Positions 8,476-16,084 of a stretch of 64,000 bases of DNA are shown here, in pieces (positions within the stretch are counted from its first letter, which is position 1; each line of letters starts with the position of its first letter). The translations under genes and the position numbers were made by a program. The DNA lies in the NCBI RefSeq assembly GCF_008253865.1, contig NZ_CP042331.1, forward strand, positions 1,488,001 through 1,552,000, written 5' to 3'. This stretch comes from Bosea sp. F3-2 (GTDB lineage: Bacteria; Pseudomonadota; Alphaproteobacteria; Rhizobiales; Beijerinckiaceae). Under the pieces are notes generated by a model that saw only the letters and a program-made list of their open reading frames with translations, had not been told where the DNA came from and ran no database searches.

Positions 8476-8759
8476 TGAGCGTCAACCTGGAACGCCTCGT
8501 CGAGATCGCGCTGCGTGACGTGCTCGATCCCGAAATGGGCCGCAGCGTCGTCGATCTCGGCCTGATCTACGCGATCAGAGCGACGCCGGACGGAGCGATC
8601 GCCATCACCATGACCACGACGACCCGCGGCTGTCCGCTGGCCGGCTTCCTGAAGGAAGCTGTCGCCATGGCGGCTGGAGCGGTGGAAGGCGTCACGGATG
8701 TCGTGGTGACGCTCACTTACGAGCCGGCCTGGGAACCTGCAATGGTCGCCGCCGAATGA
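8475..8759 (+). CDS. DUF59/MIP18-family metal-sulfur assembly protein
   Basis: A 94-residue protein of the DUF59 (MIP18/SufT/PaaD-like) family, whose members help place or mature iron-sulfur clusters. Hallmarks are LRDVLDPEMGRSVVDLGLIY near the start, a short strand pair ending ITMTTTTRGCPL with the conserved cysteine, and the C-terminal VVVTLTYEPAWEP. It is the last gene before nirK and is coupled to the tandem DUF2249 gene, which suggests a maturation role in the same module. Confidence 0.88.
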   Translation: MSVNLERLVEIALRDVLDPEMGRSVVDLGLIYAIRATPDGAIAITMTTTTRGCPLAGFLKEAVAMAAGAVEGVTDVVVTLTYEPAWEPAMVAAE

Positions 8760-8786
8760 TTGCGGATGGCGCTATCGTCAAAGATG

Positions 8787-8800
8787 TTGTGCTGCAACAA
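8787..8800. promoter_or_regulatory. NnrR/FNR-type box upstream of nirK
   Basis: TTGTGCTGCAACAA fits TTG-N8-CAA and is nearly palindromic. It lies 72 bp before the nirK ATG, a good place for NO-responsive activation by NnrR. Confidence 0.7.
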
Positions 8801-8872
8801 AGAGAGATTTCGCCAGTCTCCTAAAGTCCTCATGACCGGTAGATCTCCGGTCATTGGGCAAGGAGACAAGCC

Positions 8873-10000
8873 ATGGGCGAAGAGCTCAAACTGACCCGCC
8901 GCAGCATTCTGGCGGGAGCAGCAGCCACCGGGGCACTCGTCCAGGCTGCTTCTACGCCGGCTCAGGCGCAGGCCGTGATGAGCAAGGCCTCGGCCGCGGA
9001 TGTGGCGAAGCTGCCGCGCGTCAAGGCGAAGCTGGTCGATCCGCCTTTCGTGCAGGCGCATGAGCAGATCGCGACCGGCGGCCCGAAGGTCGTCGAGTTC
9101 GAGATGACGATCCGCGAGAAGAAGATCGTCCTCGACGACGCCGGCACCGAGACCTTCGCCTTTACTTTCAACGGCACGGTCCCCGGCCCACTGATGGTCG
9201 TGCACGAGGGCGACTATGTCGAACTCACGCTGATCAACGCCGAAACGAATGAGCTGATGCACAACATCGACTTCCATTCGTCGACAGGCGCGCTCGGCGG
9301 CGGTGCGCTGACCGAAGTCAACCCCGGCGAGAAGGTCGTGCTGCGCTGGAAGGCCACCCGGCCGGGCGTGTTCGTCTACCACTGCGCCCCTCCCGGCATG
9401 GTGCCCTGGCACGTCACCGCCGGCATGAACGGCGCGATCATGGTGCTGCCGCGCGACGGGCTGAAGGACCATCAGGGCAAGCCGCTGAAATACGACAAGG
9501 TCTATTACGTCGGCGAGCAGGACTTCTATGTCCCGCGCGACGAGAACGGCAAATTCAAGCGCTATGCCAGCGTCGGCGAGGCCCATGAGGACGTGCAGAA
9601 GGCGATGCGGACGCTGACTCCGACCCATATCGTCTTCAATGGCAGGGTCGGCGGATTGACCGGCAAGAACGCCATGACCGCCAAGGTCGGCGAGACCGTG
9701 CTGATCGTCCATTCGCAGGCCAACCGCGACACCCGCCCGCACCTGATCGGCGGCCACGGCGACTATGTCTGGGCCACCGGCAAGTTCCGCAACCCGCCGG
9801 AGCGTGATCTGGAAACCTGGTTCATCCCCGGCGGCTGCGCCGGAGCTGCGCTCTACACCTTCCTGCAGCCGGGCATCTACGCCTACGTCAACCACAACCT
9901 GATCGAGGCCTTCGAGCTCGGCGCCGCCGGACACTTCAAGGTCGAGGGCGAGTGGAACGACGATCTGATGAAGCAGCTCCTGGCCCCCGCCGGCATCTGA
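8873..10000 (+). CDS. nirK: Copper-containing nitrite reductase
   Basis: A 375-residue periplasmic enzyme that reduces nitrite to NO. The N-terminus is a Tat signal (TRRSILAG, then a hydrophobic stretch ending TPAQAQA). Two cupredoxin domains follow. Ligands can be assigned: H130, C171, H180 and M185 for type 1 copper; H135, H170 and the histidine in RDTRPHLIGGHGD for type 2. The catalytic aspartate is D133. Length is normal. nirV follows, after a hairpin and a repeat. Confidence 0.97.
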   Translation: MGEELKLTRRSILAGAAATGALVQAASTPAQAQAVMSKASAADVAKLPRVKAKLVDPPFVQAHEQIATGGPKVVEFEMTIREKKIVLDDAGTETFAFTFNGTVPGPLMVVHEGDYVELTLINAETNELMHNIDFHSSTGALGGGALTEVNPGEKVVLRWKATRPGVFVYHCAPPGMVPWHVTAGMNGAIMVLPRDGLKDHQGKPLKYDKVYYVGEQDFYVPRDENGKFKRYASVGEAHEDVQKAMRTLTPTHIVFNGRVGGLTGKNAMTAKVGETVLIVHSQANRDTRPHLIGGHGDYVWATGKFRNPPERDLETWFIPGGCAGAALYTFLQPGIYAYVNHNLIEAFELGAAGHFKVEGEWNDDLMKQLLAPAGI

Positions 10001-10007
10001 CGTCCTC

Positions 10008-10035
10008 CTGCCTCCCCGCTTCCGCGGGGAGGCAG
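10008..10035 (+). terminator. Hairpin after nirK
   Basis: CTGCCTCCCCGC / GCGGGGAGGCAG is a perfect 12-bp stem with a TTCC loop, 7 bp after the nirK stop. No T-tract follows, so it may protect the nirK mRNA or end only part of the transcripts. Confidence 0.55.
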
Positions 10036-10043
10036 CCCTTCCC

Positions 10044-10147
10044 GAGAGCATTTCCGCGTTCCTCTGAATCGCGAAAATGCCCTATGCCTTTGTTTTATCG
10101 CATTTTCTTCACGCGAACCGGTGTCCACTTCGCTCGAAAATGCTCTC
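10044..10147. repeat. Rhizobial palindromic element (copy 1)
   Basis: Positions 10086-10146 are identical over 61 bp to 47042-47102 (GCCTTTGTTTTATCGCATTT at one end, CTCGAAAATGCTCT at the other). The first half, starting GAGCATTTCCGCG, pairs partly with the second. This is the type of palindromic intergenic element widely seen in Rhizobiales. It runs into the first possible nirV start codons. Confidence 0.7.
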
Positions 10148-10160
10148 ATGGGCTTCCGCC

Positions 10161-11036
10161 ATGGTTACGACGCTGCATCTCTCGCTGCCGAGGCTGACGA
10201 CCTCTCTCGGGCTCCTGTTCATGGCAGGTGCCGTGGCCCTTCTGGTGGCCGGCCCCGCGCATCGCACTGCACCGGCTTTCCCCCTACCGCAGACGGCTGT
10301 CGTGCCGCCGGCCACGCTCTTGCACCGGATTGACGGCGAATACAGCCGCGCCAGCCGCCCGGTCGACGCCCCGCGCAGCACCGTCCGGATCAGGCAGCCC
10401 CTCGAGATCATGCGCTATCAGGTCACGGCCGCCGACTATACGCGCTGCGTCGGGGCCGGCGCCTGCAAGCGCCTCGATCAGCCCGCGTCGCGCGGCGACC
10501 TGCCGGTGACCGGCGTCAGCCATGTCGATGCCACCGATTATGCCAATTGGCTGTCGCGCGAGACGGGGACCGTCTGGCGCCTGCCGACCGATCTTGAATG
10601 GGCGCATGCCGCCGGCTCGCGCTTCGTCGACGATGCGCGCGGCCTGGACGGTGGCGAGACCAATCCGGCATTGCGCTGGCTCGCCGACTACGAACGCGAG
10701 GCCAACCGCAAGGCGGCGAACGATCCGGCGCCTCGCCCGGTCGGCAGCTTCGGCGCCAACGAGCACGGCATCCACGACATCGCCGGCAACATCTGGGAAT
10801 GGACGCAGACTTGCCAGCGCCGCGTCGCGCTCGACGCGGCCGGCCGCACGCTCGGCGAGACCAGCAATTGCGGCATCTATGTCGTCGAGGGGCAGCACCG
10901 CGCGCCGATGAGCTTCTTCATCCGCAACCCCAAGGCCGGCGGCTGCTCCGTGGCGACCCCGCCCGACAATCTCGGCTTCCGCCTGGTCCGGGAACAGGGC
11001 TGGCGCGACCGGTTGCGCGGGCTTCTGCCGGCATGA
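10161..11036 (+). CDS. nirV: NirV, formylglycine-generating-enzyme-like protein
   Basis: About 291 residues; an N-terminal hydrophobic segment (MAGAVALLVAGP) suggests export or a membrane anchor, followed by an SUMF1/FGE-like domain with QVTAADYTRCV, LPVTGVSHVDATDYANWL, WRLPTDLEWAHAAG, GIHDIAGNIWEWT and a terminal GFRLVRE. NirV proteins accompany nirK in many alphaproteobacteria; the role is unproven. The frame is open upstream to 10077, but that part lies in the palindromic repeat, so 10161 is preferred. norE overlaps the stop by four bases. Confidence 0.85.
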   Translation: MVTTLHLSLPRLTTSLGLLFMAGAVALLVAGPAHRTAPAFPLPQTAVVPPATLLHRIDGEYSRASRPVDAPRSTVRIRQPLEIMRYQVTAADYTRCVGAGACKRLDQPASRGDLPVTGVSHVDATDYANWLSRETGTVWRLPTDLEWAHAAGSRFVDDARGLDGGETNPALRWLADYEREANRKAANDPAPRPVGSFGANEHGIHDIAGNIWEWTQTCQRRVALDAAGRTLGETSNCGIYVVEGQHRAPMSFFIRNPKAGGCSVATPPDNLGFRLVREQGWRDRLRGLLPA

Positions 11037-11581
11037 ACGTCGCCATACGCAGCGGCTTGGGCGTCGCCCAGCCGGAAACCGGGAATGGCATCGAGCTCCT
11101 GCTCTGGATCCTGATCTGGAGCGAGCTCATCGTCTTCGGCGCGCTGCTCGGCGCCTTCCTGCTGTTGGGAATGATCGATCCGCCGGCACTGGCCGCCTTG
11201 CGCGGCGAACTCGACCTCACCCTCGCCGGGATTGCCACGGTCGTGCTTGTCTCCAGCGGGTTCTTCGCAGCTCGTGCTGCCTCTGGACATCATCCACGCC
11301 GCAATCTCGTTGCCGCGGCTTTAGGAGGCTTCACCTTCTGCGCGCTCAAGATCGCAGCGTTCGCGCGTGAGCTTCCGGTGCTCGCCGCGACGGAAGGACG
11401 CCTTCCCGAGCTCTATATGCTCGTTGTCGGCTTCCACTTCGCCCATGTCGCGTTCGTCGCCGGGTTGCTGCTGCTCGTCGCCTGGCGGCCGACGCCGCGC
11501 CATGTCGCCGCCGTCGCGACGGTCTGGCACCTGGTCGACCTCGTCTGGCTCCTGATCCTTCCCGTCATCTATCTCGGCTGA
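11033..11581 (+). CDS. norE: NorE, cytochrome oxidase subunit III-like protein
   Basis: A 182-residue membrane protein with about five segments, in the cytochrome c oxidase subunit III family: LLWILIWSELIVFGALLGAF at the start, a central VSSGFFAARAA segment, GFHFAHVAFVAGLLLL, and a final HLVDLVWLLILPVIYL. NorE is not part of the catalytic complex and is thought to aid full NO reductase activity. The ATG at 11033 overlaps the nirV stop (ATGA). Its usual partner norF is the next gene. Here both stand apart from norCBQD. Confidence 0.88.
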   Translation: MNVAIRSGLGVAQPETGNGIELLLWILIWSELIVFGALLGAFLLLGMIDPPALAALRGELDLTLAGIATVVLVSSGFFAARAASGHHPRRNLVAAALGGFTFCALKIAAFARELPVLAATEGRLPELYMLVVGFHFAHVAFVAGLLLLVAWRPTPRHVAAVATVWHLVDLVWLLILPVIYLG

Positions 11582-11582
11582 G

Positions 11583-11852
11583 ATGCGTTCCCCCCGCACC
11601 CTCCCCCTTCCGGCCGTCCTCGCCGGCCTGTTCGTCGCGACGGGCTTGAGCCTGCTCGCAGCGTCCGTTCTGCCGGCGGGGCTTCGTGGCCCTGCGATCG
11701 CTGCCCTGAGTCTGACGAAGGCGATGCTCGTGGTGCTGGGGTTCATGCGCCTGCAACGCGAGAGCCCGGCACTGGCCGGCGCACTCATCGGCTATGCCGC
11801 CCTCGTCTGCTTGCTGGCAGGCGCCAGGATTGCGCTGACCGGGGTATCGTGA
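11583..11852 (+). CDS. norF: NorF, small membrane protein
   Basis: An 89-residue protein with three hydrophobic segments (about residues 9-30, 38-54 and 65-84), matching NorF / cytochrome oxidase subunit IV-like proteins in size and in the central LTKAMLVVLGFMRLQRESP. It starts 1 bp after the norE stop, so the two are surely co-expressed. The annotation rests on size, topology and position next to norE. Confidence 0.8.
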   Translation: MRSPRTLPLPAVLAGLFVATGLSLLAASVLPAGLRGPAIAALSLTKAMLVVLGFMRLQRESPALAGALIGYAALVCLLAGARIALTGVS

Positions 11853-11953
11853 CGCACTTGAACGCCCACCGCGATTACGGTCTTATCCTGCATCCCGCCT
11901 GCGTAACGGCAGGGCGCGGGCCCTTTTCAAACCGGCCGTAGGAAGACAGCATC

Positions 11954-12646
11954 GTGGCAATGGATCGCAGCGTGCTGCGCAGCATCCCGCTCTTCGCGGC
12001 CATGAGCGACGCGCAGCTCGACCGCATGACCGCGCAGGCCAGTGCGCGGCGAATCCCCCAGGGCGAAGCGGTTTTCGAGCAGGGCGACCCGGCAAAGGCA
12101 TTCTATCTGCTGCTGCATGGCCGGCTGAAGGTGACGCAGGTGACGCGTGACGGTCAGCAGATCATCGTGCGAGTCGTCCATCCCGGCGACCTGTTCGGCT
12201 TTACGCGCGCACTCAGCCGCCCCGACTACCCGGGAACCGCGACAGCGGCCGTCGACAGCCTCGTCGCAGCATGGCCGAGCGAATCCTGGGACAGCTTCGT
12301 CGAGGACAATCCGCATCTGGCGATGAACGCCATTCGGACCATCGGCCAGCGCCTCGACGAAGCCCATACCCGCATCCGTGAGATGTCGACGGAGGAAGTC
12401 GAGCGCCGGGTCGCTCACGCCGTGCTGAGGCTGGTCGAGCAGGCCGGAAAACGCGACGAAACCGGCGTGCGCGTCGATTTCCCGATTTCCCGGCGCGACA
12501 TCGCCGAAATGACCGGCACCACCCTGCATACGGTATCGCGCATCCTCAGCGCCTGGGAGACGCAGGGCTTGGTCGAAGGCGGCCGGCAGAAGCTCGTGGT
12601 TTGCGATGCTCCCGCCCTGAAGCGCCTCGCGGAAAACGCGAAATAA
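11954..12646 (+). CDS. nnrR: NnrR, Crp/Fnr-family NO-responsive regulator
   Basis: A 230-residue Crp/Fnr regulator: cyclic-nucleotide-like domain (about residues 5-120, with GDPAKAFYLLLHGRLKV) and C-terminal helix-turn-helix (about 165-225, ISRRDIAEMTGTTLHTVSRI). It lacks the N-terminal cysteine cluster of FNR, so it is not an oxygen-labile iron-sulfur sensor; this and the setting beside nnrS and nirK point to NnrR, which responds to NO through heme. It probably acts on the TTG-N8-CAA boxes at 846, 6148, 8787, 14697, 17650 and 21387. No such box precedes the gene itself. Confidence 0.9.
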   Translation: MAMDRSVLRSIPLFAAMSDAQLDRMTAQASARRIPQGEAVFEQGDPAKAFYLLLHGRLKVTQVTRDGQQIIVRVVHPGDLFGFTRALSRPDYPGTATAAVDSLVAAWPSESWDSFVEDNPHLAMNAIRTIGQRLDEAHTRIREMSTEEVERRVAHAVLRLVEQAGKRDETGVRVDFPISRRDIAEMTGTTLHTVSRILSAWETQGLVEGGRQKLVVCDAPALKRLAENAK

Positions 12647-12687
12647 GCAATTCCTGCGCGTTGCAGTTTTTGTCGAATGCGGCTCGG

Positions 12688-13893
12688 TCAGGCCCGCTGC
12701 GCGGCGGGCGTCGCCTTCGGGGCGAGGCGTGAACCGGTCAACACCTGCCAGTAGTCCGCCGCAAAGATCAGAAACGCCAGCGACCAGCTCAGCCCGGCGA
12801 CATGCAGCAGCGCGACCGGACCATGGCCGAGCGCCGAGCAGATCCGCGCCACGGTGCCGATGACGACGAGCCCATAGCAGAGCTGGGTCGCGGCTGTGGC
12901 GACGAGGGGGCGGCCTGTGTGGCCGAGGCTGGCGCGCGACATTACGGCGAGCGTCATGGTGCCGAAGGCGCCGGCGGTCCAGGCATGGAGGCCGGCGGCA
13001 GGCGTCACGAAACCAAGGCTCGCGGCAGCCGTCAGCGCGAAGCCCAGTGGCACGAAGAGGTAGCCGATGTGCAGGATGACGAGCAGGGGGTTGCGCCAGG
13101 TGCGCTCGCCCGCCCAACGGGCCAGCCTGAAGAGGTGAAGCCCGGAAGCGACCGCCAATGCCACGCCGGTTGCGTGAGCATCAGGCAGAGCCACCCAAAG
13201 ACCGAGGGCAGCGGCACTCGCCGCCAGAACAACCTTGTCGTAGCACCCGAAGGGAACCGGCATCCGCCCCTGCTGACGCTGCGCCAGCCAATTGCGCGTG
13301 AAGCTCGGCACGATGCGCCCCGCAATCAACGCGACCAGCAAGAGCACGACGGCGATGGCGAAACGACGGGCGAAATCCGCGCTTCCGGCCAGCCCGGCCT
13401 CCAGATGGAAGGCCAGGTTGGCCATCAGCAGCAGCCCGATCAGCACCACGACCTTGAGATTGCGCCAGTTGCGCCCCGCCACGATCTCGCGCGCGGCCGC
13501 ACCGGCGAGCAGGAGGAGAAAGAGAGCGTCGAGAGCCATGGCCAGGCGCCAGCCGATCACGGCCGAAAGCGCGACCGCGACCCGGCCTGCGAGCCAGGCC
13601 AGAACAAGTACGAGCAGCGGCGTTCCCTGCACGGGGAGCCGGCCGGTCCAATTCGGGATGGCAGTCAGCAGGAAGCCGGCGACCGCTGCCGCCTGATAGC
13701 CGAAGAGCATCTCGTGGACGTGCCAATCCACTGGCGTGAAGGACGTCGGCATGGCGAGATGGCCGGTGACGATCAGCAACCACACCAGCACCGTCAGCCC
13801 GGCCTGCAGGGCAGCCAGAAGAAAGAATGGCCGGAAGCCATAGGACAGCAAAGCGGGCCCCTCATAAGCGCGCAACCTCGGTATGGGTGCCAT
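12688..13893 (-). CDS. nnrS: NnrS family membrane heme/copper protein
   Basis: A 401-residue protein with about 12 membrane segments. Typical NnrS features are SYGFRPFFLLAALQAG at the N-terminus, DWHVHEMLFGYQAAAVAGF with paired histidines, FLLTAIPNWTGR, GRIVPSFTRNWL and HAWTAGAFGTMTLAVMSRAS. NnrS proteins bind heme and copper and relieve NO stress. It converges with nnrR, 41 bp apart, without an obvious terminator. No NnrR box was found upstream; an inverted-repeat element lies there. Confidence 0.93.
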   Translation of the reverse strand: MAPIPRLRAYEGPALLSYGFRPFFLLAALQAGLTVLVWLLIVTGHLAMPTSFTPVDWHVHEMLFGYQAAAVAGFLLTAIPNWTGRLPVQGTPLLVLVLAWLAGRVAVALSAVIGWRLAMALDALFLLLLAGAAAREIVAGRNWRNLKVVVLIGLLLMANLAFHLEAGLAGSADFARRFAIAVVLLLVALIAGRIVPSFTRNWLAQRQQGRMPVPFGCYDKVVLAASAAALGLWVALPDAHATGVALAVASGLHLFRLARWAGERTWRNPLLVILHIGYLFVPLGFALTAAASLGFVTPAAGLHAWTAGAFGTMTLAVMSRASLGHTGRPLVATAATQLCYGLVVIGTVARICSALGHGPVALLHVAGLSWSLAFLIFAADYWQVLTGSRLAPKATPAAQRA

Positions 13894-13967
13894 CGGAACC
13901 GTCCTCCCGCGGCCGGTTTCGTCCGGCCGCGCCCGATCGTTAGGTATTCCAGAGCTTACTTCTTTTT

Positions 13968-14150
13968 AACGGAACCACCGCCGTCATTCCGGGGCGGACC
14001 GGAGGTCCGAGCCCGGAACCCAGAACCGCTGTGCTGCGACAAGTGGGCTCCCCGCCCTGTTCGCCTTTCGGGTGACCGGCATCGGTTCTGGGTTCCGGGC
14101 TCGAGCGCTGCGCGCTCGCCCCGGAATGACGGTGGTGGTTCCGTCAAAAC
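13968..14150. repeat. Inverted-repeat intergenic element
   Basis: The arms GGAACCACCGCCGTCATTCC (from about 13971) and its near complement (ending 14144), plus paired inner arms around CCGGAACCCAGAACCG / CGGTTCTGGGTTCCGG, make a long fold-back between pazurin and nnrS. It carries the CCGTCATTCCGG core shared with 5611, 58155 and, in altered form, 19833 and 46893. No gene is inside. Confidence 0.7.
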
Positions 14151-14165
14151 ACTGCACGCTCTAGG

Positions 14166-14618
14166 TTACTGCGCCTTGGCGACCTGACCCGCCTTGGCAA
14201 TGAGGTCGGCGAAGACCTGCTTCGCCTTGCCGGGAGCCTTGGCAGCGCCGGCACCGGCGGCATCGAGATTGGTCGGCTCCCCGACCACGATCAGCGCCAC
14301 CATCCCCATGCCGTAGTGTGGCTTGCAGCGAACGCCGTAGACACCGGCCTCCTTGAAGGTCACGTCGACCTGCTCGTTCATCTTGCCTGCAAAAGGCTCT
14401 GCACCCGTCGGCAGTATCTCCGGAATGCTCTCCGCATTGTGGCTCTTGTCGGTCGGAACGAACTTCACCGTGTCGCCGGGTGCGATCTTCACCAGCGCCG
14501 GCTCGAACACCATGACTCCGGCGGCGCCCTTATTGAGCATCTTGACCTCGACTTCCGCGGCATTCGCCCCGGCGGCCGCCAGCGCCATCAGCGCGCCGGC
14601 CAGAATGGTCCTGAACAT
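14166..14618 (-). CDS. paz: Pseudoazurin (blue copper electron carrier)
   Basis: A 150-residue cupredoxin with a Sec signal peptide (MFRTILAGALMALAAAGANA). Type 1 copper ligands are H60 (DKSHNAES), C98, H101 and M106 in GVYGVRCKPHYGMGM; the C-x2-H-x4-M spacing is that of pseudoazurin. It donates electrons to NirK in the periplasm. An ideal NnrR palindrome is 78 bp upstream of the start, so it should rise together with nirK. Confidence 0.96.
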   Translation of the reverse strand: MFRTILAGALMALAAAGANAAEVEVKMLNKGAAGVMVFEPALVKIAPGDTVKFVPTDKSHNAESIPEILPTGAEPFAGKMNEQVDVTFKEAGVYGVRCKPHYGMGMVALIVVGEPTNLDAAGAGAAKAPGKAKQVFADLIAKAGQVAKAQ

Positions 14619-14696
14619 CTGTCTTCTCCATCACCGCAGCGAGCTCATCAATCTCTCGCTGCACCGCAACACTAGCGGCCTGCGACCGGCGACAAT

Positions 14697-14710
14697 TTGC
14701 GAAAACGCAA
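14697..14710. promoter_or_regulatory. Perfect NnrR box upstream of pseudoazurin
   Basis: TTGCGAAAACGCAA matches TTGCG-N4-CGCAA exactly, and the palindrome extends to TTTGCGAAAACGCAAA (14696-14711). It sits between pazurin and the end of the ubi operon, facing pazurin. Confidence 0.82.
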
Positions 14711-14748
14711 ATCCGGAATGGATTGGGACAGGCTTCCCGAAACCGGGG

Positions 14749-15120
14749 TCACAATTCGCGCAAGGCGGCCGCACCCGCTTCGGCGCTGCGCCCGATCTCG
14801 ATGAAGAGGAGCGCCAGTTCCTCGAAGACGCTGCGATCGCTCTCGGCCTCGCTCAGCGCATCGAGTTCCGAGAGGAACACAAGCAGCGCGGAAATCCGCT
14901 CCTTGTGATCGCGCGCGGTTGCGAGCTGCCGACGCCATTCGCGCCGGCGTTCGAGCTGGTCGAAGCGATCGAGCGCACCGTCGAGCGTCTCCCGACAGGT
15001 GCAATTCAGCTCCTCGGGTCGCAGCACCCTTCGCAGCCGGCCGATCAGCTCGCTCGCCGATGTCGGCGGAGCGCTAGGTTCATGAGCGTTGCTCGCTCCC
15101 CTGCCCTGCCCATCAATCAC
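14749..15120 (-). CDS. Hypothetical protein, last gene of ubiTUV operon
   Basis: A 123-residue, mainly helical, charged protein with no domain I recognise. Translation starts at a GTG preceded by AAAGGAG at 6-nt spacing, which supports a real gene. A CTC pair (ELNCTCRETLD) near residue 40 gives its only cysteines. It follows ubiV by 43 bp on the same strand and so shares the ubi operon. A role in anaerobic quinone synthesis can be proposed from position only. Confidence 0.6.
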   Translation of the reverse strand: MIDGQGRGASNAHEPSAPPTSASELIGRLRRVLRPEELNCTCRETLDGALDRFDQLERRREWRRQLATARDHKERISALLVFLSELDALSEAESDRSVFEELALLFIEIGRSAEAGAAALREL

Positions 15121-15163
15121 GACCGGCTCCTTTCGTCTTTAGACGGGGTTCAACGCATTGCGC

Positions 15164-16060
15164 CTAGATTTCCGCTCCCACACGCGTGTGGCCGGGGGCC
15201 GCATGCAGGAAGCCATTGGCCAGCGGCACGTCCGGATAGATCTCGCCCAACCGCCTCTCGGCTTCTTCCGGGTCGAGCCGCTCGTCGACGGCGTCGCGGA
15301 ACAATTGCGCGACCGCGACCATGTCGCAGCCCTGCGGCGAGAGGCGCAGAGAAGCGACACCCGCGCGGCGCAATGAGGGGACGTCGCGCAACAGGCTGGC
15401 ACAGCTATGCGACAGGGTCTGCACCCCGTTGACCGAGAGAAATCCGGCGCCGTCGAGCGTCTTGACGGGCATGCCGTCGGGATCCTGCTCGCAGACGAAG
15501 CGACAATTGTCCTTGGTCAGCTTGTGGGCGCGCGCATGGTAGCAGCGCGCCGAGATCGCCAAAGGCACCTTGCCGAAGGCGAAGACTTCGGTCGCGACCT
15601 GCGGCAGAGCGGCAGCGATGGTCGCGACCGCAGGCAACGGGAGTTCCGGCGGCAGGCAGATGCGCGTCGCGCCACGCTCCACCAGAAAGCCGGCCGCCGT
15701 CTCGTTATAGACATTGACGAAGGGGCCGACCGAAAACGGCTTCCGCGACAATGCGGCGAGGCAGGTCAGATCATTGATTTCGACCTCGGCTTCATCGGCC
15801 TGCATTAGCTCGCGGGTCTGGCGGCGCTCGCGCGGCAGCGAGACCAGGATCAGGCTGGAATGCAGCACCCGCTTGCCCGCCGCCTCCAGCCGCTCGACCA
15901 CGGCGGGGATGTGGTCCTGCTTGAAGGGCGCCCGCTTCGAACAGACGGCTTCGCCGACCACGACAGTGTCGACAGGCGCCTCATCCGCGATCCGATAGTA
16001 GAAATCGCGCCAGCGCTCCGGCGACCAGTGATAGAGGACGGGGCCGAGGGTGAGCTGCAT
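15164..16060 (-). CDS. ubiV: UbiV, O2-independent ubiquinone hydroxylation subunit
   Basis: A 298-residue U32-peptidase-family protein. Cysteines C40 (GEAVCSKR), C173, C186 and C190 have the C-x12-C-x3-C spacing of the [4Fe-4S] site described for Escherichia coli UbiV. With UbiU it forms the complex that hydroxylates the ubiquinone ring without oxygen, probably using prephenate as the hydroxyl donor. It lies 24 bp after ubiU. Length matches the family. Confidence 0.93.
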   Translation of the reverse strand: MQLTLGPVLYHWSPERWRDFYYRIADEAPVDTVVVGEAVCSKRAPFKQDHIPAVVERLEAAGKRVLHSSLILVSLPRERRQTRELMQADEAEVEINDLTCLAALSRKPFSVGPFVNVYNETAAGFLVERGATRICLPPELPLPAVATIAAALPQVATEVFAFGKVPLAISARCYHARAHKLTKDNCRFVCEQDPDGMPVKTLDGAGFLSVNGVQTLSHSCASLLRDVPSLRRAGVASLRLSPQGCDMVAVAQLFRDAVDERLDPEEAERRLGEIYPDVPLANGFLHAAPGHTRVGAEI

Positions 16061-16084
16061 CGCCTGTTCCTTCTTCTTCGCGTG

